From Oceanicaulis sp. HLUCCA04 (GTDB lineage Bacteria; Pseudomonadota; Alphaproteobacteria; Caulobacterales; Maricaulaceae): DNA of 64,000 nt. Of the stretch, positions 35,217 through 43,803 are shown in pieces; position 1 is the stretch's first letter, and every line of letters begins with the position of its first letter. A program made the translations under genes and the position numbers. The stretch spans positions 340,458 through 404,457 of the forward strand of contig LJSH01000002.1 in NCBI GenBank assembly GCA_001314625.1, in the 5' to 3' direction. The notes under the pieces are model-generated. The model worked only from the letters and a program-made list of their open reading frames with translations. It did no database searches and had not been told where the DNA came from.

Positions 35217-35750
35217 CTAGTCACAAATTCTCTGACGGCTGCCAGGCACTCCTGGCATGGCTTCGTAACGGCAATTCTGTCCGGTTGATCCCGATCCACT
35301 ACCCGACGAGCCACTCGCTGCGCCGGCGGCAGCCCCCGCTACCAAGCCCTGCAGAACGCCGTGAGATGGCGGGCTTCTAAACGGGCGGCACCGCCCCTCG
35401 TTCCAGAACTGGATGCACTGAACCTGATCATTGGTAAACTGGACACGAACCCAGCCGCCACGCCCGCCATTGAAGGTGTACTCGCCATAAAGGGTGCGCA
35501 CACCGGTTCCGGACGTGTTTTCCATTCTGGCATTGCGGGCGCTGCCGCGATCATAGCGCCAGAGCAGCCAGCTCGTTGAGTCCTGTGTGATCACCTCGTC
35601 CAGCAAGGCGTTCAGATTGCCCGCGGAGGCACCTTGGGTCTGACCGGCAGGGGCAGAGCCCGGCTTTTGGGCGGATGCGGCTGGTGTAAACCCCACGTAG
35701 AAGATGGCGGCGAGGGTTAGCACAACCGGAACAAACGGGAAGACGCGCAT
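35217..35750 (-). CDS. Secreted protein of unknown family
   Basis: 177 residues with a signal peptide (FVPVVLTLAAIFYVGFTPAA ending in ASAQ). The middle (TLYGEYTFNGGRGGWVRVQF followed by TNDQVQCIQFWNEGRCRPF) is a beta-rich domain with two cysteines close together; a Gly/Ala/Ser linker leads to a C-terminal tail with two more cysteines (QNCRYEAMPGVPGSRQRICD), which may form disulfides. I do not recognise the family. Single-gene unit with its own terminator. Confidence 0.65.
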   Translation of the reverse strand: MRVFPFVPVVLTLAAIFYVGFTPAASAQKPGSAPAGQTQGASAGNLNALLDEVITQDSTSWLLWRYDRGSARNARMENTSGTGVRTLYGEYTFNGGRGGWVRVQFTNDQVQCIQFWNEGRCRPFRSPPSHGVLQGLVAGAAAGAASGSSGSGSGSTGQNCRYEAMPGVPGSRQRICD

Positions 35751-35870
35751 GACTATTGCCTCGCTGATAATTCCTTCTGACGAAACCGTCAGCGATCAAG
35801 CTGAGACCGGCAATATGATTTTTGTGAATTTTTTATTCCATGCGGAGATGGCGCGCGTTGCCGCATGAAA

Positions 35871-35898
35871 GCCCCGGAGCTGACGCTCCGGGGCTTTT
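35871..35898 (-). terminator. Rho-independent terminator of etfA, copy 2 of the repeated hairpin
   Basis: Stem GCCCCGGAGC / GCTCCGGGGC with a TGAC loop; TTTT follows on the plus strand and TTTC on the minus strand. It lies 22 nt past the etfA stop and shares its core with the terminator at 35101-35132. Confidence 0.8.
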
Positions 35899-35919
35899 CA
35901 GGTGAACGATATGGAGAGC

Positions 35920-36861
35920 CTAGTAGCCGATCTTGGAGAGCTCTTCTTCAAACTCTGGCACGGCCTTGAACAGGTCGGCCACAAGGCCGTAATCGGCCAC
36001 CGAGAAGATCGGGGCTTCCTCATCCTTGTTGATCGCGACGATCACCTTGGAATCCTTCATGCCCGCCAGGTGCTGGATCGCGCCGGAAATGCCCACCGCG
36101 ATGTAAAGCTGCGGGGCGACGACCTTGCCGGTCTGGCCAACCTGATAATCGTTGGGCACAAAGCCGGCATCAACCGCCGCGCGCGAGGCGCCAACGGCTG
36201 CGCCCAGCTTGTCGGCGACTTTTTCAAGGATGGCAAAGTTCTCGCCATTGCCCATGCCGCGGCCGCCGGAGATGACGATCTTGGCGGCGCCCAGCTCCGG
36301 GCGATCGGATTTTGACAGCTCTTCGGAGATGAAGCTCGACTTGGCGGAAGCGTCCGGCGCATCGACCGTGTCCACGCTGGCCGAGCCGCCATCGCCCGCC
36401 TTTTCAAATGTGGTCGGGCGCACAGTGATCAGCTTCACCTTGTCGTTCGACTTTACCGTCACCAGCGCGTTACCCGCATAGATCGGGCGGATGAAGGTAT
36501 CGGCGCTCTCAACGGCTGTGATGTCTGAAATCAGCATGACATCAAGCTTGGCTGCCACGCGGGGCATGAAGTTCTTGCCCACGGTAGAGGCCGGCGCGAG
36601 GATCGCGTCATAGCCATCGGCCACAGACAGGACGAGGCTCTCGAGCGCCTCGGCCATCTTGTGGCCGAGCGCTTCGGATTCAGCCAGCATCACCTTGGCA
36701 ACGCCGTCCACCTTGGCGGCCTCGTCAGCAACGCTTTTCGCGTCCTGACCGGCGACGAGAATGTGGATGTCCCCGCCTATCTTTTTCGCAGCCGTCACGG
36801 CGGCGCGCGTGGCTTCGTTCAGCGATTTGTTGTCGTGTTCTGCAATAACGAGCGTGGCCAT
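35920..36861 (-). CDS. etfA: Electron transfer flavoprotein subunit alpha
   Basis: FAD-carrying subunit that passes electrons from acyl-CoA and other dehydrogenases to ETF:ubiquinone oxidoreductase. 313 residues; the C-terminal FAD domain is clear: [60 protein letters not shown] then [20 protein letters not shown]. It starts 2 bp after etfB in an obligate operon. Confidence 0.96.
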   Translation of the reverse strand: MATLVIAEHDNKSLNEATRAAVTAAKKIGGDIHILVAGQDAKSVADEAAKVDGVAKVMLAESEALGHKMAEALESLVLSVADGYDAILAPASTVGKNFMPRVAAKLDVMLISDITAVESADTFIRPIYAGNALVTVKSNDKVKLITVRPTTFEKAGDGGSASVDTVDAPDASAKSSFISEELSKSDRPELGAAKIVISGGRGMGNGENFAILEKVADKLGAAVGASRAAVDAGFVPNDYQVGQTGKVVAPQLYIAVGISGAIQHLAGMKDSKVIVAINKDEEAPIFSVADYGLVADLFKAVPEFEEELSKIGY

Positions 36862-36863
36862 GA

Positions 36864-37613
36864 TTACAGCACTCCTGCTTCGTTCTTCAGCTTGGAAACC
36901 AGCTCCGCGACCGATTCCACCTTCACGCCGCCCTTACGCTTGGGCGGCTCGGCGACCTTGATCACTTCAAGGCGCGCGGTCAGGTCCACACCGTAATCGT
37001 CCGGCGTTTTCGCATCGATCGGCTTGCGCTTGGCCTTCATGATATTGGGCAGCGAGGCATAGCGCGGCTCGTTCAGGCGCAGGTCGGTGGTCACGATCGC
37101 CGGCAGGGCGATGGAGACGGTCTGCAGACCGCCATCGATCTCGCGCGTGACTTTGAGCGCATCGCCGTCCTTTTCCACCTTGGAAGCGAATGTGCCTTGC
37201 GGCCATCCCAGCAGTGCGGCCAGCATCTGGCCGGTGGCATTGGCGTCGTCATCAATGGCCTGCTTGCCCAGAATGATGATTTCGGGTTTTTCCTCACCTG
37301 CAATCTTGGCAAGGATTTTCGCTACCGCCAGCGGCTCCACAGTCGCGTCCGTGGTCACGTGAATGCCCCGGTCTGCGCCCATGGCCAGCGCGGTACGGAT
37401 TGTTTCCTGCGCGCCCGCCGGACCGATGGAGACCACGACGATCTCTTCAGCCAGACCCTTTTCTTTCATGCGGATTGCCTCTTCGACGGCAATCTCGCAG
37501 AACGGGTTCATGGACATTTTGACGTTGGCAAGGTCGACACCGCTCTGATCGGGTTTGACCCGGACCTTCACGTTGTAATCGACTACCCGCTTGACGGGGA
37601 CGAGGATTTTCAT
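36864..37613 (-). CDS. etfB: Electron transfer flavoprotein subunit beta
   Basis: AMP-binding partner of EtfA. 249 residues from ATG 37613: [59 protein letters not shown] and the ETF-beta signature near the C-terminus, [20 protein letters not shown]. The frame extends further 5' but without family sequence. First gene of the etfBA operon. Confidence 0.96.
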   Translation of the reverse strand: MKILVPVKRVVDYNVKVRVKPDQSGVDLANVKMSMNPFCEIAVEEAIRMKEKGLAEEIVVVSIGPAGAQETIRTALAMGADRGIHVTTDATVEPLAVAKILAKIAGEEKPEIIILGKQAIDDDANATGQMLAALLGWPQGTFASKVEKDGDALKVTREIDGGLQTVSIALPAIVTTDLRLNEPRYASLPNIMKAKRKPIDAKTPDDYGVDLTARLEVIKVAEPPKRKGGVKVESVAELVSKLKNEAGVL

Positions 37614-37800
37614 CGGCCGCTCCGGTTGTCTCTGGTTACGAATGGATGGAGGGGAAAGGCAGCGCCGCGCCAGCTTTCCCCGTCCGTGTTGCAGGGCAAA
37701 ATAGGCGCGGAAACTGCCTTCGCCCAAGCGTCGTGTCAACGCAGGTGCAAAAACAGGTCCGGCTTTTTACGGAGGATGCGCGCCAGGCGGCGCCGAAACT

Positions 37801-37836
37801 GAAAACCCCGGAGCGTGCCGTGCGCACGTCCGGGGT
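37801..37836 (-). terminator. Rho-independent terminator of the yceI gene
   Basis: ACCCCGGA (37805-37812) pairs with TCCGGGGT (37829-37836), with an inner CGTGC/GCACG stem; on the minus strand TTTTC follows. It lies 67 nt after the yceI stop. Confidence 0.7.
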
Positions 37837-37902
37837 CTGTCACTGGCCAGTCTGATGCCGGCATCCCGGGCCGTGCGGCCGGGATGCCGGGAGCAAATTC
37901 AG

Positions 37903-38505
37903 TTACTCGCTGGCTACAGCCAGTTCGGTCTCGATGGAGATTTCGATTTCGTCCGACACGGCCGGTACGGCATAGCCCAGGCCCCATTCAGATCGGGTAA
38001 TGGTGCCCGTGGCCGAGAAACCGGCAACCGGATCGCCGCTCATCGGATGCTCGCCGGCGAAATTGAGCGTGACGTTGAGCGATACCGGATGCGTCTGGCC
38101 CAGCAAGGTGAGATCGCCAGTCATAGTGCCGGTCTCGCCATCCTCGGTTTCGAAGCTGGTCGCAACAAAGCGGGCCGTCGGGTAGGCCTCGGTGTTGAAC
38201 AGATCGCCTGATTCCAGATGGCCCTCGAACCGTTCCTGATCGGCGCCGACCCAGAATCCACCGGCGAGATTGAATGTCACATCGACGGTGGAGTTTTCCG
38301 GCTCTTCCAGGTCGAGCAGCAGCACACCCTCATAATCGGTGAAATAGATGGACTGGCGTGACATGCCCAAATGCTGCCAGCTTGCGCTGATCGCGGTGTG
38401 GGAGCGGTCAAACTCATAGGCTACCGGCTCGGCGAGCGCAGCGCCGGACATCAACGGGGCGGTAAGGAAAGCCGCAAGCGAGGCGGCGGCAAAAACGGTC
38501 TTCAT
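37903..38505 (-). CDS. YceI family periplasmic protein
   Basis: 200 residues with a signal peptide ending SGAALAEP. The mature lipocalin-like beta barrel shows YEFDRSHTAISASWQHLGMS, VDVTFNLAGGFW, FNTEAYPTARFVATSFE, TMTGDLTLLGQTHPVSLNVT and SATGTITRSEWGLGYAVPAV, the standard YceI order. Family members bind isoprenoid chains such as polyprenyl quinone. Whether the divergent ArsR-type gene regulates it is unknown. Confidence 0.93.
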   Translation of the reverse strand: MKTVFAAASLAAFLTAPLMSGAALAEPVAYEFDRSHTAISASWQHLGMSRQSIYFTDYEGVLLLDLEEPENSTVDVTFNLAGGFWVGADQERFEGHLESGDLFNTEAYPTARFVATSFETEDGETGTMTGDLTLLGQTHPVSLNVTLNFAGEHPMSGDPVAGFSATGTITRSEWGLGYAVPAVSDEIEISIETELAVASE

Positions 38506-38650
38506 AGGGCCTGTCCCTCCATATGGACGTTTGTGGCTGCGGCCACACGCCGCATGCCAGACAGATAGGGGGCCCGCAGGGGCGATTTCCAGTGCCGGAC
38601 GCGAATTACCGCGTTGCCGTTGCGGAAACAGCGCGCCTGAAGCTCTCGGC

Positions 38651-38680
38651 TTGACAATAATTTGATGTTTAGCTAATTAT
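38651..38680 (+). promoter_or_regulatory. Promoter with dyad for the ArsR-type gene; probable leaderless mRNA
   Basis: TTGACA (38651-38656), 17-bp spacer, TAATTA (38674-38679). The start codon at 38687 lies 7 nt after the -10, where transcription would begin, so the mRNA should have no leader; no ribosome site is present. ATAATT-N12-AATTAT (38657-38662, 38675-38680) is an inverted repeat inside the promoter and a likely autorepressor site. Confidence 0.6.
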
Positions 38681-38686
38681 CGATTC

Positions 38687-38998
38687 ATGAGCACGGTATT
38701 CAAAGCCCTCGCCGACCCCACACGCCGTAAAGTGCTGGAGTTGTTGCGCCGCCACCCGATGACGGCGGGGGAGCTTTGTGACCATTTCACGGTGTCGAAG
38801 CCTACCATGTCGGCGCATTTCAACGTCCTCAAGGAAGCTGATCTCATTGCGGCGGACAAGCAGGGCACAACCATCACCTACCGGCTGAAATTGTCGGTGC
38901 TGGAGGATGCGTTGCTGGGGTTTGCCCAGACATTCGGCATCGGCCCTGTTGCCGCGCCAGACAGCGCCAACCCTCCCGAGGAAGGACCCGCATCATGA
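38687..38998 (+). CDS. ArsR-family autorepressor (SdpR-like)
   Basis: 103-residue winged-helix regulator: VFKALADPTRRKVLELLRRH, MTAGELCDHFTVSKPTMSAH (recognition helix), FNVLKEADLIAADKQGTTIT (wing). It lacks the metal-binding cysteines of classical ArsR proteins and resembles the SdpR autorepressor group. Its stop overlaps the ATG of the membrane protein (38995-38998, ATGA), mirroring the sdpR-sdpI pair of Bacillus. Confidence 0.88.
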   Translation: MSTVFKALADPTRRKVLELLRRHPMTAGELCDHFTVSKPTMSAHFNVLKEADLIAADKQGTTITYRLKLSVLEDALLGFAQTFGIGPVAAPDSANPPEEGPAS

Positions 38999-39405
38999 CC
39001 CGACTGATCCCTGCCATCGCCCTCGCCGTCACTTTTCTCGCGACGGCTGCAGGCCTGAGATACGCCGAAACGGCGGGCCTCATCGCCCCTGACATGGCCC
39101 AGCGTGCCGTTCAGGTGATGATCGGCCTGATGCTGGCAGGCTATGCCAATCTGATGCCCAAGCAGCTGGGATCGCGCCGCCTCTCGGTGGCGGCAGAAGG
39201 CCGGATGCAGGTAGCCAGAAGGATTGGCGGGTGGGCGCTGACGCTGGCCGGTCTGGCCCATGCCGTGATCTGGGTTTTCGTCCCTGTAAACATTGCCTCA
39301 CTTGCCTCGATGGCTGTGGTCGGTACCGGGCTGGCCCTTACGGTTGGCGTGGCTGTGTGGGCCTGCCGGAGAGCCGGAACATCCGGTACGGCTACCGGCT
39401 CCTGA
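38995..39405 (+). CDS. Small membrane protein coupled to the ArsR-type repressor (SdpI-like)
   Basis: 136 residues with four hydrophobic segments. ALAVTFLATAAGLRYAETA, the segment MIGLMLAGYANLMPKQLGSR (reminiscent of the GNxxPK motif of SdpI immunity proteins), GGWALTLAGLAHAVIWVFVP and a final helix. Genetic coupling to an SdpR-like repressor supports an SdpI-type sensor/immunity role, but the homology is weak and the call is tentative. Confidence 0.6.
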   Translation: MTRLIPAIALAVTFLATAAGLRYAETAGLIAPDMAQRAVQVMIGLMLAGYANLMPKQLGSRRLSVAAEGRMQVARRIGGWALTLAGLAHAVIWVFVPVNIASLASMAVVGTGLALTVGVAVWACRRAGTSGTATGS

Positions 39406-39446
39406 GTCGGACTGCGCTCATTCGCCGGCAGGCGGCGGGCTGCGCC

Positions 39447-40019
39447 CTAGCGCGTTTTACCCGGCACCCAGAGTACATCGGCGCGGCCTTCATAGTTGGC
39501 GATGCGCGCTGCCACGAACAGGAAGTCGGAGAGGCGGTTGAGATAGATGATCACCGCCTCGCTGACCGGCTCGCCCAGATCTTTCAGCTCCACCGCCCTG
39601 CGTTCTGCCCGGCGGGCAATGGTGCGGGCCAGATGCAGGCGGGCCGCGCTTTCAGAGCCGCCCGGCAGTATGAAGCTTTCCAGCGGCGACAGGCGGGCGT
39701 TGAACGTGTCGATATCGGTTTCCAGCCGTGCCGCCTGTTGCGGCGTGACGCGCAAGGGCTCCCATTCGAGCTTTTCACCCCGGTCAGGCACACACAAATC
39801 CGCGCCCAGATCGAAAAGCTCGTTCTGGATGCGCAGGAGCACGTCTTTCAGAGCCCCGTCCTCCAGCGCGGCCACCGCCAGCCCTATCGAGGCATTGGCC
39901 TCATCGACCGTGCCATAAGCCTCGACACGCGGATCATGCTTGGCGGCCTCGCTCATGTCGCCCAGCCGGGTCATGCCCTTGTCGCCGGTGCGGGTGTAGA
40001 TTTTGGTGAGGCGGACCAT
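39447..40019 (-). CDS. cobO: Cob(I)alamin adenosyltransferase, PduO type
   Basis: Adenosylates cob(I)yrinic acid/cobalamin using ATP. 190 residues from ATG 40019: VRLTKIYTRTGDKGMTRLGD (ATP-binding N-terminus), VEAYGTVDEANASIGLA, FILPGGSESAARLHLARTIA, RRAERRAVEL and LNRLSDFLFVAARIAN, the complete PduO-type signature. It is 20 bp downstream of the HIG1 gene; this pair usually precedes etfBA in alphaproteobacteria. Confidence 0.93.
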   Translation of the reverse strand: MVRLTKIYTRTGDKGMTRLGDMSEAAKHDPRVEAYGTVDEANASIGLAVAALEDGALKDVLLRIQNELFDLGADLCVPDRGEKLEWEPLRVTPQQAARLETDIDTFNARLSPLESFILPGGSESAARLHLARTIARRAERRAVELKDLGEPVSEAVIIYLNRLSDFLFVAARIANYEGRADVLWVPGKTR

Positions 40020-40039
40020 CGATGCTCCGATTGTGACAG

Positions 40040-40246
40040 CTAGCTGCCGAACGCGCCCTTCGCCCAGAAGCCCGCGACGATCACCAGAACGGCCAGAAAC
40101 TGGAACAGCACACGCGCGCGCATCAGCCTGTTCGACCATGATCGGCCGAAATCTCCTCCGCGCACGAGAGAATAGACTCCCACGCACAGGATGACGAACA
40201 CCACGGCCATGAGGATGTAAAGAAGGACGTCGAGAAAACCGGTCAT
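40040..40246 (-). CDS. HIG1-type twin-transmembrane small protein
   Basis: 68 residues with two membrane helices (VLLYILMAVVFVILCVGVYS and FQFLAVLVIVAGFWAKGA) joined by the conserved loop SNRLMRARVLFQ, the hallmark of the HIG_1_N (hypoxia-induced) family. Mitochondrial homologs associate with respiratory supercomplexes; the bacterial role is uncharacterised. Start ATG 40246; it heads the cobO unit. Confidence 0.85.
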   Translation of the reverse strand: MTGFLDVLLYILMAVVFVILCVGVYSLVRGGDFGRSWSNRLMRARVLFQFLAVLVIVAGFWAKGAFGS

Positions 40247-40466
40247 GCAACTGACATAGAGCGGCGCGCCGGTTTTCTCAATCGCGTCTGGCTGATGGTG
40301 TGTGAGGCATTTTCGCGCGGGCGCGTCCATGAAACGCCGGTCCGATTTACTTGCAGTTGCAGCACAAAGCTGCTCATCTAAAGAAACTTACCGCGCGCTC
40401 AGTGAACCGGATCGGTGACCGGGCGTGCGTTCTTTATTTGCAACTTGTCAGTTTCAGGCCAGCGCG

Positions 40467-41093
40467 ATGCGTGACGAATCCGGACGGCGGCTTACCCGCC
40501 GCGATGCCCGCAAGCAGGAAACCCATAGCCATGTCATCGAAGCGGCGCGCCGCGTATTCCTCGATGACGGGTATGAGCGCGCCACCATCAAGGCCATTGC
40601 CGATGCCGCGAAGGTGTCTGCCGGAACGGTACTCAATGTTGCGCCGACCAAAAGCGCGCTGCTTATTCTGATCCTGCGTGAAGAGTATGAGGCCATCCGC
40701 GATTCGGTTGACCGGCTGGAGGCTGCGCTTTCCGGCAGTTTGCTGGACCGTTTGAGTGCGCTCGTGCAGGTCATCATGGAAGCGCATATGCGCCATGAGG
40801 AATTGTTCGCTGCAGCCATCGCGCACTCCTGGACGTGGACCGGCGAGAGCTATCACGAGGCAACCTCGCAGATGTCCGAGGCGTGGGGGGCGGTAGAGCG
40901 CCTGCTGGCCAAAGGCATCGAAAAAGGCGAGCTGCGCCGCGATCTCGAGCCGGCCGAAGCGGCCCGGCTGATTGAGGATTGCTATAGCGGTATTGTCCGG
41001 CGCGCGCGCGGAGAGGAGCTGGATCGTTCGGCCGCTTCGGTTCTGATGCGCGCCCGGCTGGAAATGGTTCTTAGAGGACTGGTGGCACGCTAG
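40467..41093 (+). CDS. TetR-family transcriptional regulator
   Basis: 208 residues. The N-terminal HTH is clear: THSHVIEAARRVFLDDGYER, ATIKAIADAAKVSAGTVLNV and the TetR-type end APTKSALLILILREE. The ligand domain is helical with HEELFAAAIAHSWTWTGESY. The effector and targets are unknown. About 220 bp lie upstream toward the HIG1 gene on the opposite strand. The stop overlaps the convergent gluQRS stop. Confidence 0.9.
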   Translation: MRDESGRRLTRRDARKQETHSHVIEAARRVFLDDGYERATIKAIADAAKVSAGTVLNVAPTKSALLILILREEYEAIRDSVDRLEAALSGSLLDRLSALVQVIMEAHMRHEELFAAAIAHSWTWTGESYHEATSQMSEAWGAVERLLAKGIEKGELRRDLEPAEAARLIEDCYSGIVRRARGEELDRSAASVLMRARLEMVLRGLVAR

Positions 41094-41995
41094 CGTTCGC
41101 CTGCATCAACAATGTCCCCTCGGGCGATATGCGCCGCGATGAGCGCCCTTACATCTTCTGGCTGGCAGCCGGTCCCGCGCAGATGGGACAAGGTCATCGA
41201 CTGGTCGCGCTTGGCGTAGCGCTTGCCATCGCTGCCAGTCAGCAGCGCGTGGTGGCGGTATACCGGCGCGTCATAGCCTAGCAGTACCTGCAATAGCCGG
41301 TGCAGCCCGGCGGCGGCGCGCAAATCCACCCCGCGTATGACATGGGTAATGCCTTGCAGGGCGTCGTCATGGACAGCTGCCAGATGATAGCTGGTGCCGG
41401 CATCTTTTCGCGCAATCACGACATCACCGAACAGCTCTGGCCGCGCAGAAATGTCTTTGCATGTGTGCGGGGACTGCAGGGTCTCTTCGCGCCAGCTGAG
41501 CGCGTCACGGCGCTCTGCCAGCGCTTTTCGGCATGCTGCCATGGAAAGCCGCCAGGCGAAGGGCTGTCCGTCCTCGACCAGCCGCTTCTCCTTTGATGGC
41601 GGCAGGGGTGCACCGGTAAAAATTGGTCCTTCCGGGCCGTTGACCGCCAGATGTGGCGCGCTGGCAATTTCTGCCATCACTTCCTTGCGGGTTTTGAAGC
41701 ACCGATAGACCAGACCCGCCGCGATCAGACGCTCCAGGGCGGCGTGGAAATCCTGGAAATGTTCGCTCTGGCGCCGGACGGGGTGCTCCCATTCAAGGCC
41801 CAGCCATTCAAGGTCGTCGTAAATCGCGGTCTCGTACTCCCGCTTGCATCGCCCGGTATCAATATCCTCGATCCGCAGAAGGAAGCGTCCCCCCGCTGCC
41901 TGCGAGGCGTCGAACGCACACAAGGCCGCATAGGCGTGGCCCAGATGGAGCCCGCCGGTGGGCGAGGGCGCAAAGCGGGTGACGAAGTCTTCCAT
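41090..41995 (-). CDS. gluQRS: Glutamyl-queuosine tRNA(Asp) synthetase
   Basis: Attaches glutamate to queuosine at position 34 of tRNA-Asp. 301 residues, a truncated GluRS without anticodon-binding domain: TRFAPSPTGGLHLGHAYAAL, LLRIEDIDTGRCKREY, LHRLLQVLLGYDAPVYRHHA and the KMSKS-like GKRYAKRD. The zinc-binding cysteine cluster of E. coli GluQRS is absent; only one cysteine (YRCFKTRKEV) remains at that place, as in other alphaproteobacterial versions. Confidence 0.93.
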   Translation of the reverse strand: MEDFVTRFAPSPTGGLHLGHAYAALCAFDASQAAGGRFLLRIEDIDTGRCKREYETAIYDDLEWLGLEWEHPVRRQSEHFQDFHAALERLIAAGLVYRCFKTRKEVMAEIASAPHLAVNGPEGPIFTGAPLPPSKEKRLVEDGQPFAWRLSMAACRKALAERRDALSWREETLQSPHTCKDISARPELFGDVVIARKDAGTSYHLAAVHDDALQGITHVIRGVDLRAAAGLHRLLQVLLGYDAPVYRHHALLTGSDGKRYAKRDQSMTLSHLRGTGCQPEDVRALIAAHIARGDIVDAGER

Positions 41996-42081
41996 GGACA
42001 GCAGGCTAGCCGAATGCGCGCGCGCTTCGCGAGGGGGTTGTCAGCGCGGCGCGCCTGAGCATGATCGCGCACCAGCTGATG

Positions 42082-42786
42082 ATGACAGATACCTTTCGGA
42101 GACCGGCCCCCATGATCCTGCTCGACGGCCCGCGCATTCCGGCGCGTTCAGGACAGGCGAAAAAGCTTGTCATCCTGTTCCATGGCTATGGTTCGAACGG
42201 GGCAGACCTCGCCGGTCTGGCCCAGCACTGGGCTGCCGATTTTCCCGATACGGCTTGGGTTGCGCCCGATGCGCCCGAGCCGGTGCCCGGCGCGCCGGGC
42301 GGGTATCAATGGTTCCCGATCTCGCGGCTGGACCCGGCAGCCATGGAGGCTGGTGCACGCATGGCCGCGCCGGTTGCCGGGCAGTTTATCGCGTCCGAAT
42401 TGCGCCGCCATAACCTCACCCCGGCCGATCTGGCGCTGGTCGGTTTCAGTCAGGGCACCATGCTGGCCCTGCATCTGGGCTTGCGCCAGCCGTCAGCCAT
42501 TGGCGGCATTCTGGGCTATTCGGGCGCGCTGGCGGGGGGCGACAATCTCAAAGAGGAGATGACCTCGAAGCCACCGGTCATGCTTATCCATGGCGACCGG
42601 GACGATGTACTGCCGGTAGGGTTTACCTTGCTGGCCGCACAGCAGCTTGCCGCTGCCGGACACGGTGCTGAATTTCATATCAGTCAGGGGCTTCCCCACT
42701 CCATCGGCCCTGATGGTCTGGAGTTGGGCGCGCGCTTCCTGAAGGCCGCGCTGGCAGGCCGTTACCGTTCCGCGCTTGCCGCCTGA
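42082..42786 (+). CDS. Alpha/beta hydrolase, phospholipase/carboxylesterase type
   Basis: 234 residues from the third clustered ATG; starts at 42061 and 42079 are alternatives. KLVILFHGYGSNGADLAGLA is the oxyanion region, VGFSQGTMLALHLGL holds the nucleophile serine, and the aspartate (HGDRDDVLPV) and histidine (GLPHSIGPDGLE) complete the triad. It belongs to the YpfH/acyl-protein thioesterase-like group (COG0400). Substrate unknown. Confidence 0.88.
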   Translation: MTDTFRRPAPMILLDGPRIPARSGQAKKLVILFHGYGSNGADLAGLAQHWAADFPDTAWVAPDAPEPVPGAPGGYQWFPISRLDPAAMEAGARMAAPVAGQFIASELRRHNLTPADLALVGFSQGTMLALHLGLRQPSAIGGILGYSGALAGGDNLKEEMTSKPPVMLIHGDRDDVLPVGFTLLAAQQLAAAGHGAEFHISQGLPHSIGPDGLELGARFLKAALAGRYRSALAA

Positions 42787-42897
42787 CGTTACGGAACCCA
42801 TTTTAAGGTTAATCCTGCGTGTGGCACAAACCTGTGACCTGCATGTCATAGGTCTGTAGCATCAGTTCGGCTAAGTTCGGTTCAACGTGCCTGGTTG

Positions 42898-42917
42898 CTG
42901 ATTCGCTTATGAATCAG
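42898..42917. repeat. 7-bp palindrome containing two GANTC sites
   Basis: CTGATTC (42898-42904) and GAATCAG (42911-42917) with a 6-bp centre, 143 bp before the HNH gene. Each arm has one GANTC, the methylation target of the CcrM enzyme common in this lineage. Whether it is regulatory is unknown. Confidence 0.4.
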
Positions 42918-43059
42918 GGAGCAAGCAAGGGAGGTGCGTCTTCAGGACGCTCATATGTCATAGGCTCGCGGGCCACGCACGCCAGACCGGCCGGACGGTT
43001 TCGGGCCGGGATGGGAGTATGTTGCGCGCCGCACGGCCCTCTCACGGGGAGCCACAGCC

Positions 43060-43629
43060 ATGATGCGTGTCTCCAGCACGGCGCCGGAAGACCTTCGCTG
43101 TCTCGTGCTCAATGCGGACTACCAGCCGCTTTCCTATTATCCGCTATCCACCTGGCCGTGGCAGGAAGCGATCAAGGCAGTCTTCCTGGAACGCGTCGAT
43201 GTGGTCTCCGAATACGAGACGGCGATCCGCTCGCCCTCGTTTGCGATGCGCGCGCCGTCGGTGGTGGCCTTGCGCGATTTTGTCACCCAGGACCGCCCGC
43301 CGGCCTTTACCCGGTTCAACGTGTTCCTGCGCGACGGATTTTCCTGCCAGTATTGCGGATCCAAACAGCTGGACATGCTGACCTTTGACCATGTCGTGCC
43401 GCGCTCGCGCGGCGGGCTGACGACCTGGGACAACATTGTGGCGGCCTGTGCGCCGTGCAATCTGAAGAAGGGCGGCCGGTCGCCCGATCAGGCGCACATG
43501 CCGATACGCAAGCGGCCCTCACGGCCCAGCATGCACCAGCTTCAGGGGCAGGGGCGGCGCTTCCCCCCCAAATACCTGCATGAAAGCTGGCTGGACTATC
43601 TGTACTGGGATGTCGAGCTGGAGCCGTAG
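43060..43629 (+). CDS. HNH endonuclease family protein
   Basis: 189 residues. An N-terminal domain (LRCLVLNADYQPLSYYPLST) precedes an HNH nuclease with zinc cysteines CQYCG, the catalytic FDHVVPRSRGG and CAPCNLKKGG. Standalone HNH proteins of this exact type (LVLNADYxPL start) are widespread, chromosomally conserved and of unknown target. Start ATG 43060 follows GGGGAG. About 270 bp precede it without a gene. Confidence 0.9.
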   Translation: MMRVSSTAPEDLRCLVLNADYQPLSYYPLSTWPWQEAIKAVFLERVDVVSEYETAIRSPSFAMRAPSVVALRDFVTQDRPPAFTRFNVFLRDGFSCQYCGSKQLDMLTFDHVVPRSRGGLTTWDNIVAACAPCNLKKGGRSPDQAHMPIRKRPSRPSMHQLQGQGRRFPPKYLHESWLDYLYWDVELEP

Positions 43630-43803
43630 GCAGCGCCCGCATTGCCCATTCGCGCGCCGGGTACAAGCCATCTCCGCTGGTGTATGGACGCGGGCTGACG
43701 AAGCGTCTAAACCCCGTGCCCGAACGGGTGCGGCACTGGTTTTGTGCAGCTTGCGGCGCCCTTGAAGCGGTTTTTTCAACGGATTTACTTGGGAGCGCTG
43801 GCA

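Noticed and set aside
42787-43059. Structured RNA gene (5S-like or 6S-like) in the esterase-HNH gap
   Set aside because: A GGGCCGGGATGGGA word near 43005 recalls rRNA, but no paired helices of 5S or 6S RNA could be built.
43060-43629. HNH gene as part of a restriction or defence system
   Set aside because: The LVLNADYxPL-type HNH protein is a conserved single gene in many bacteria, with no methyltransferase or defence partner here.
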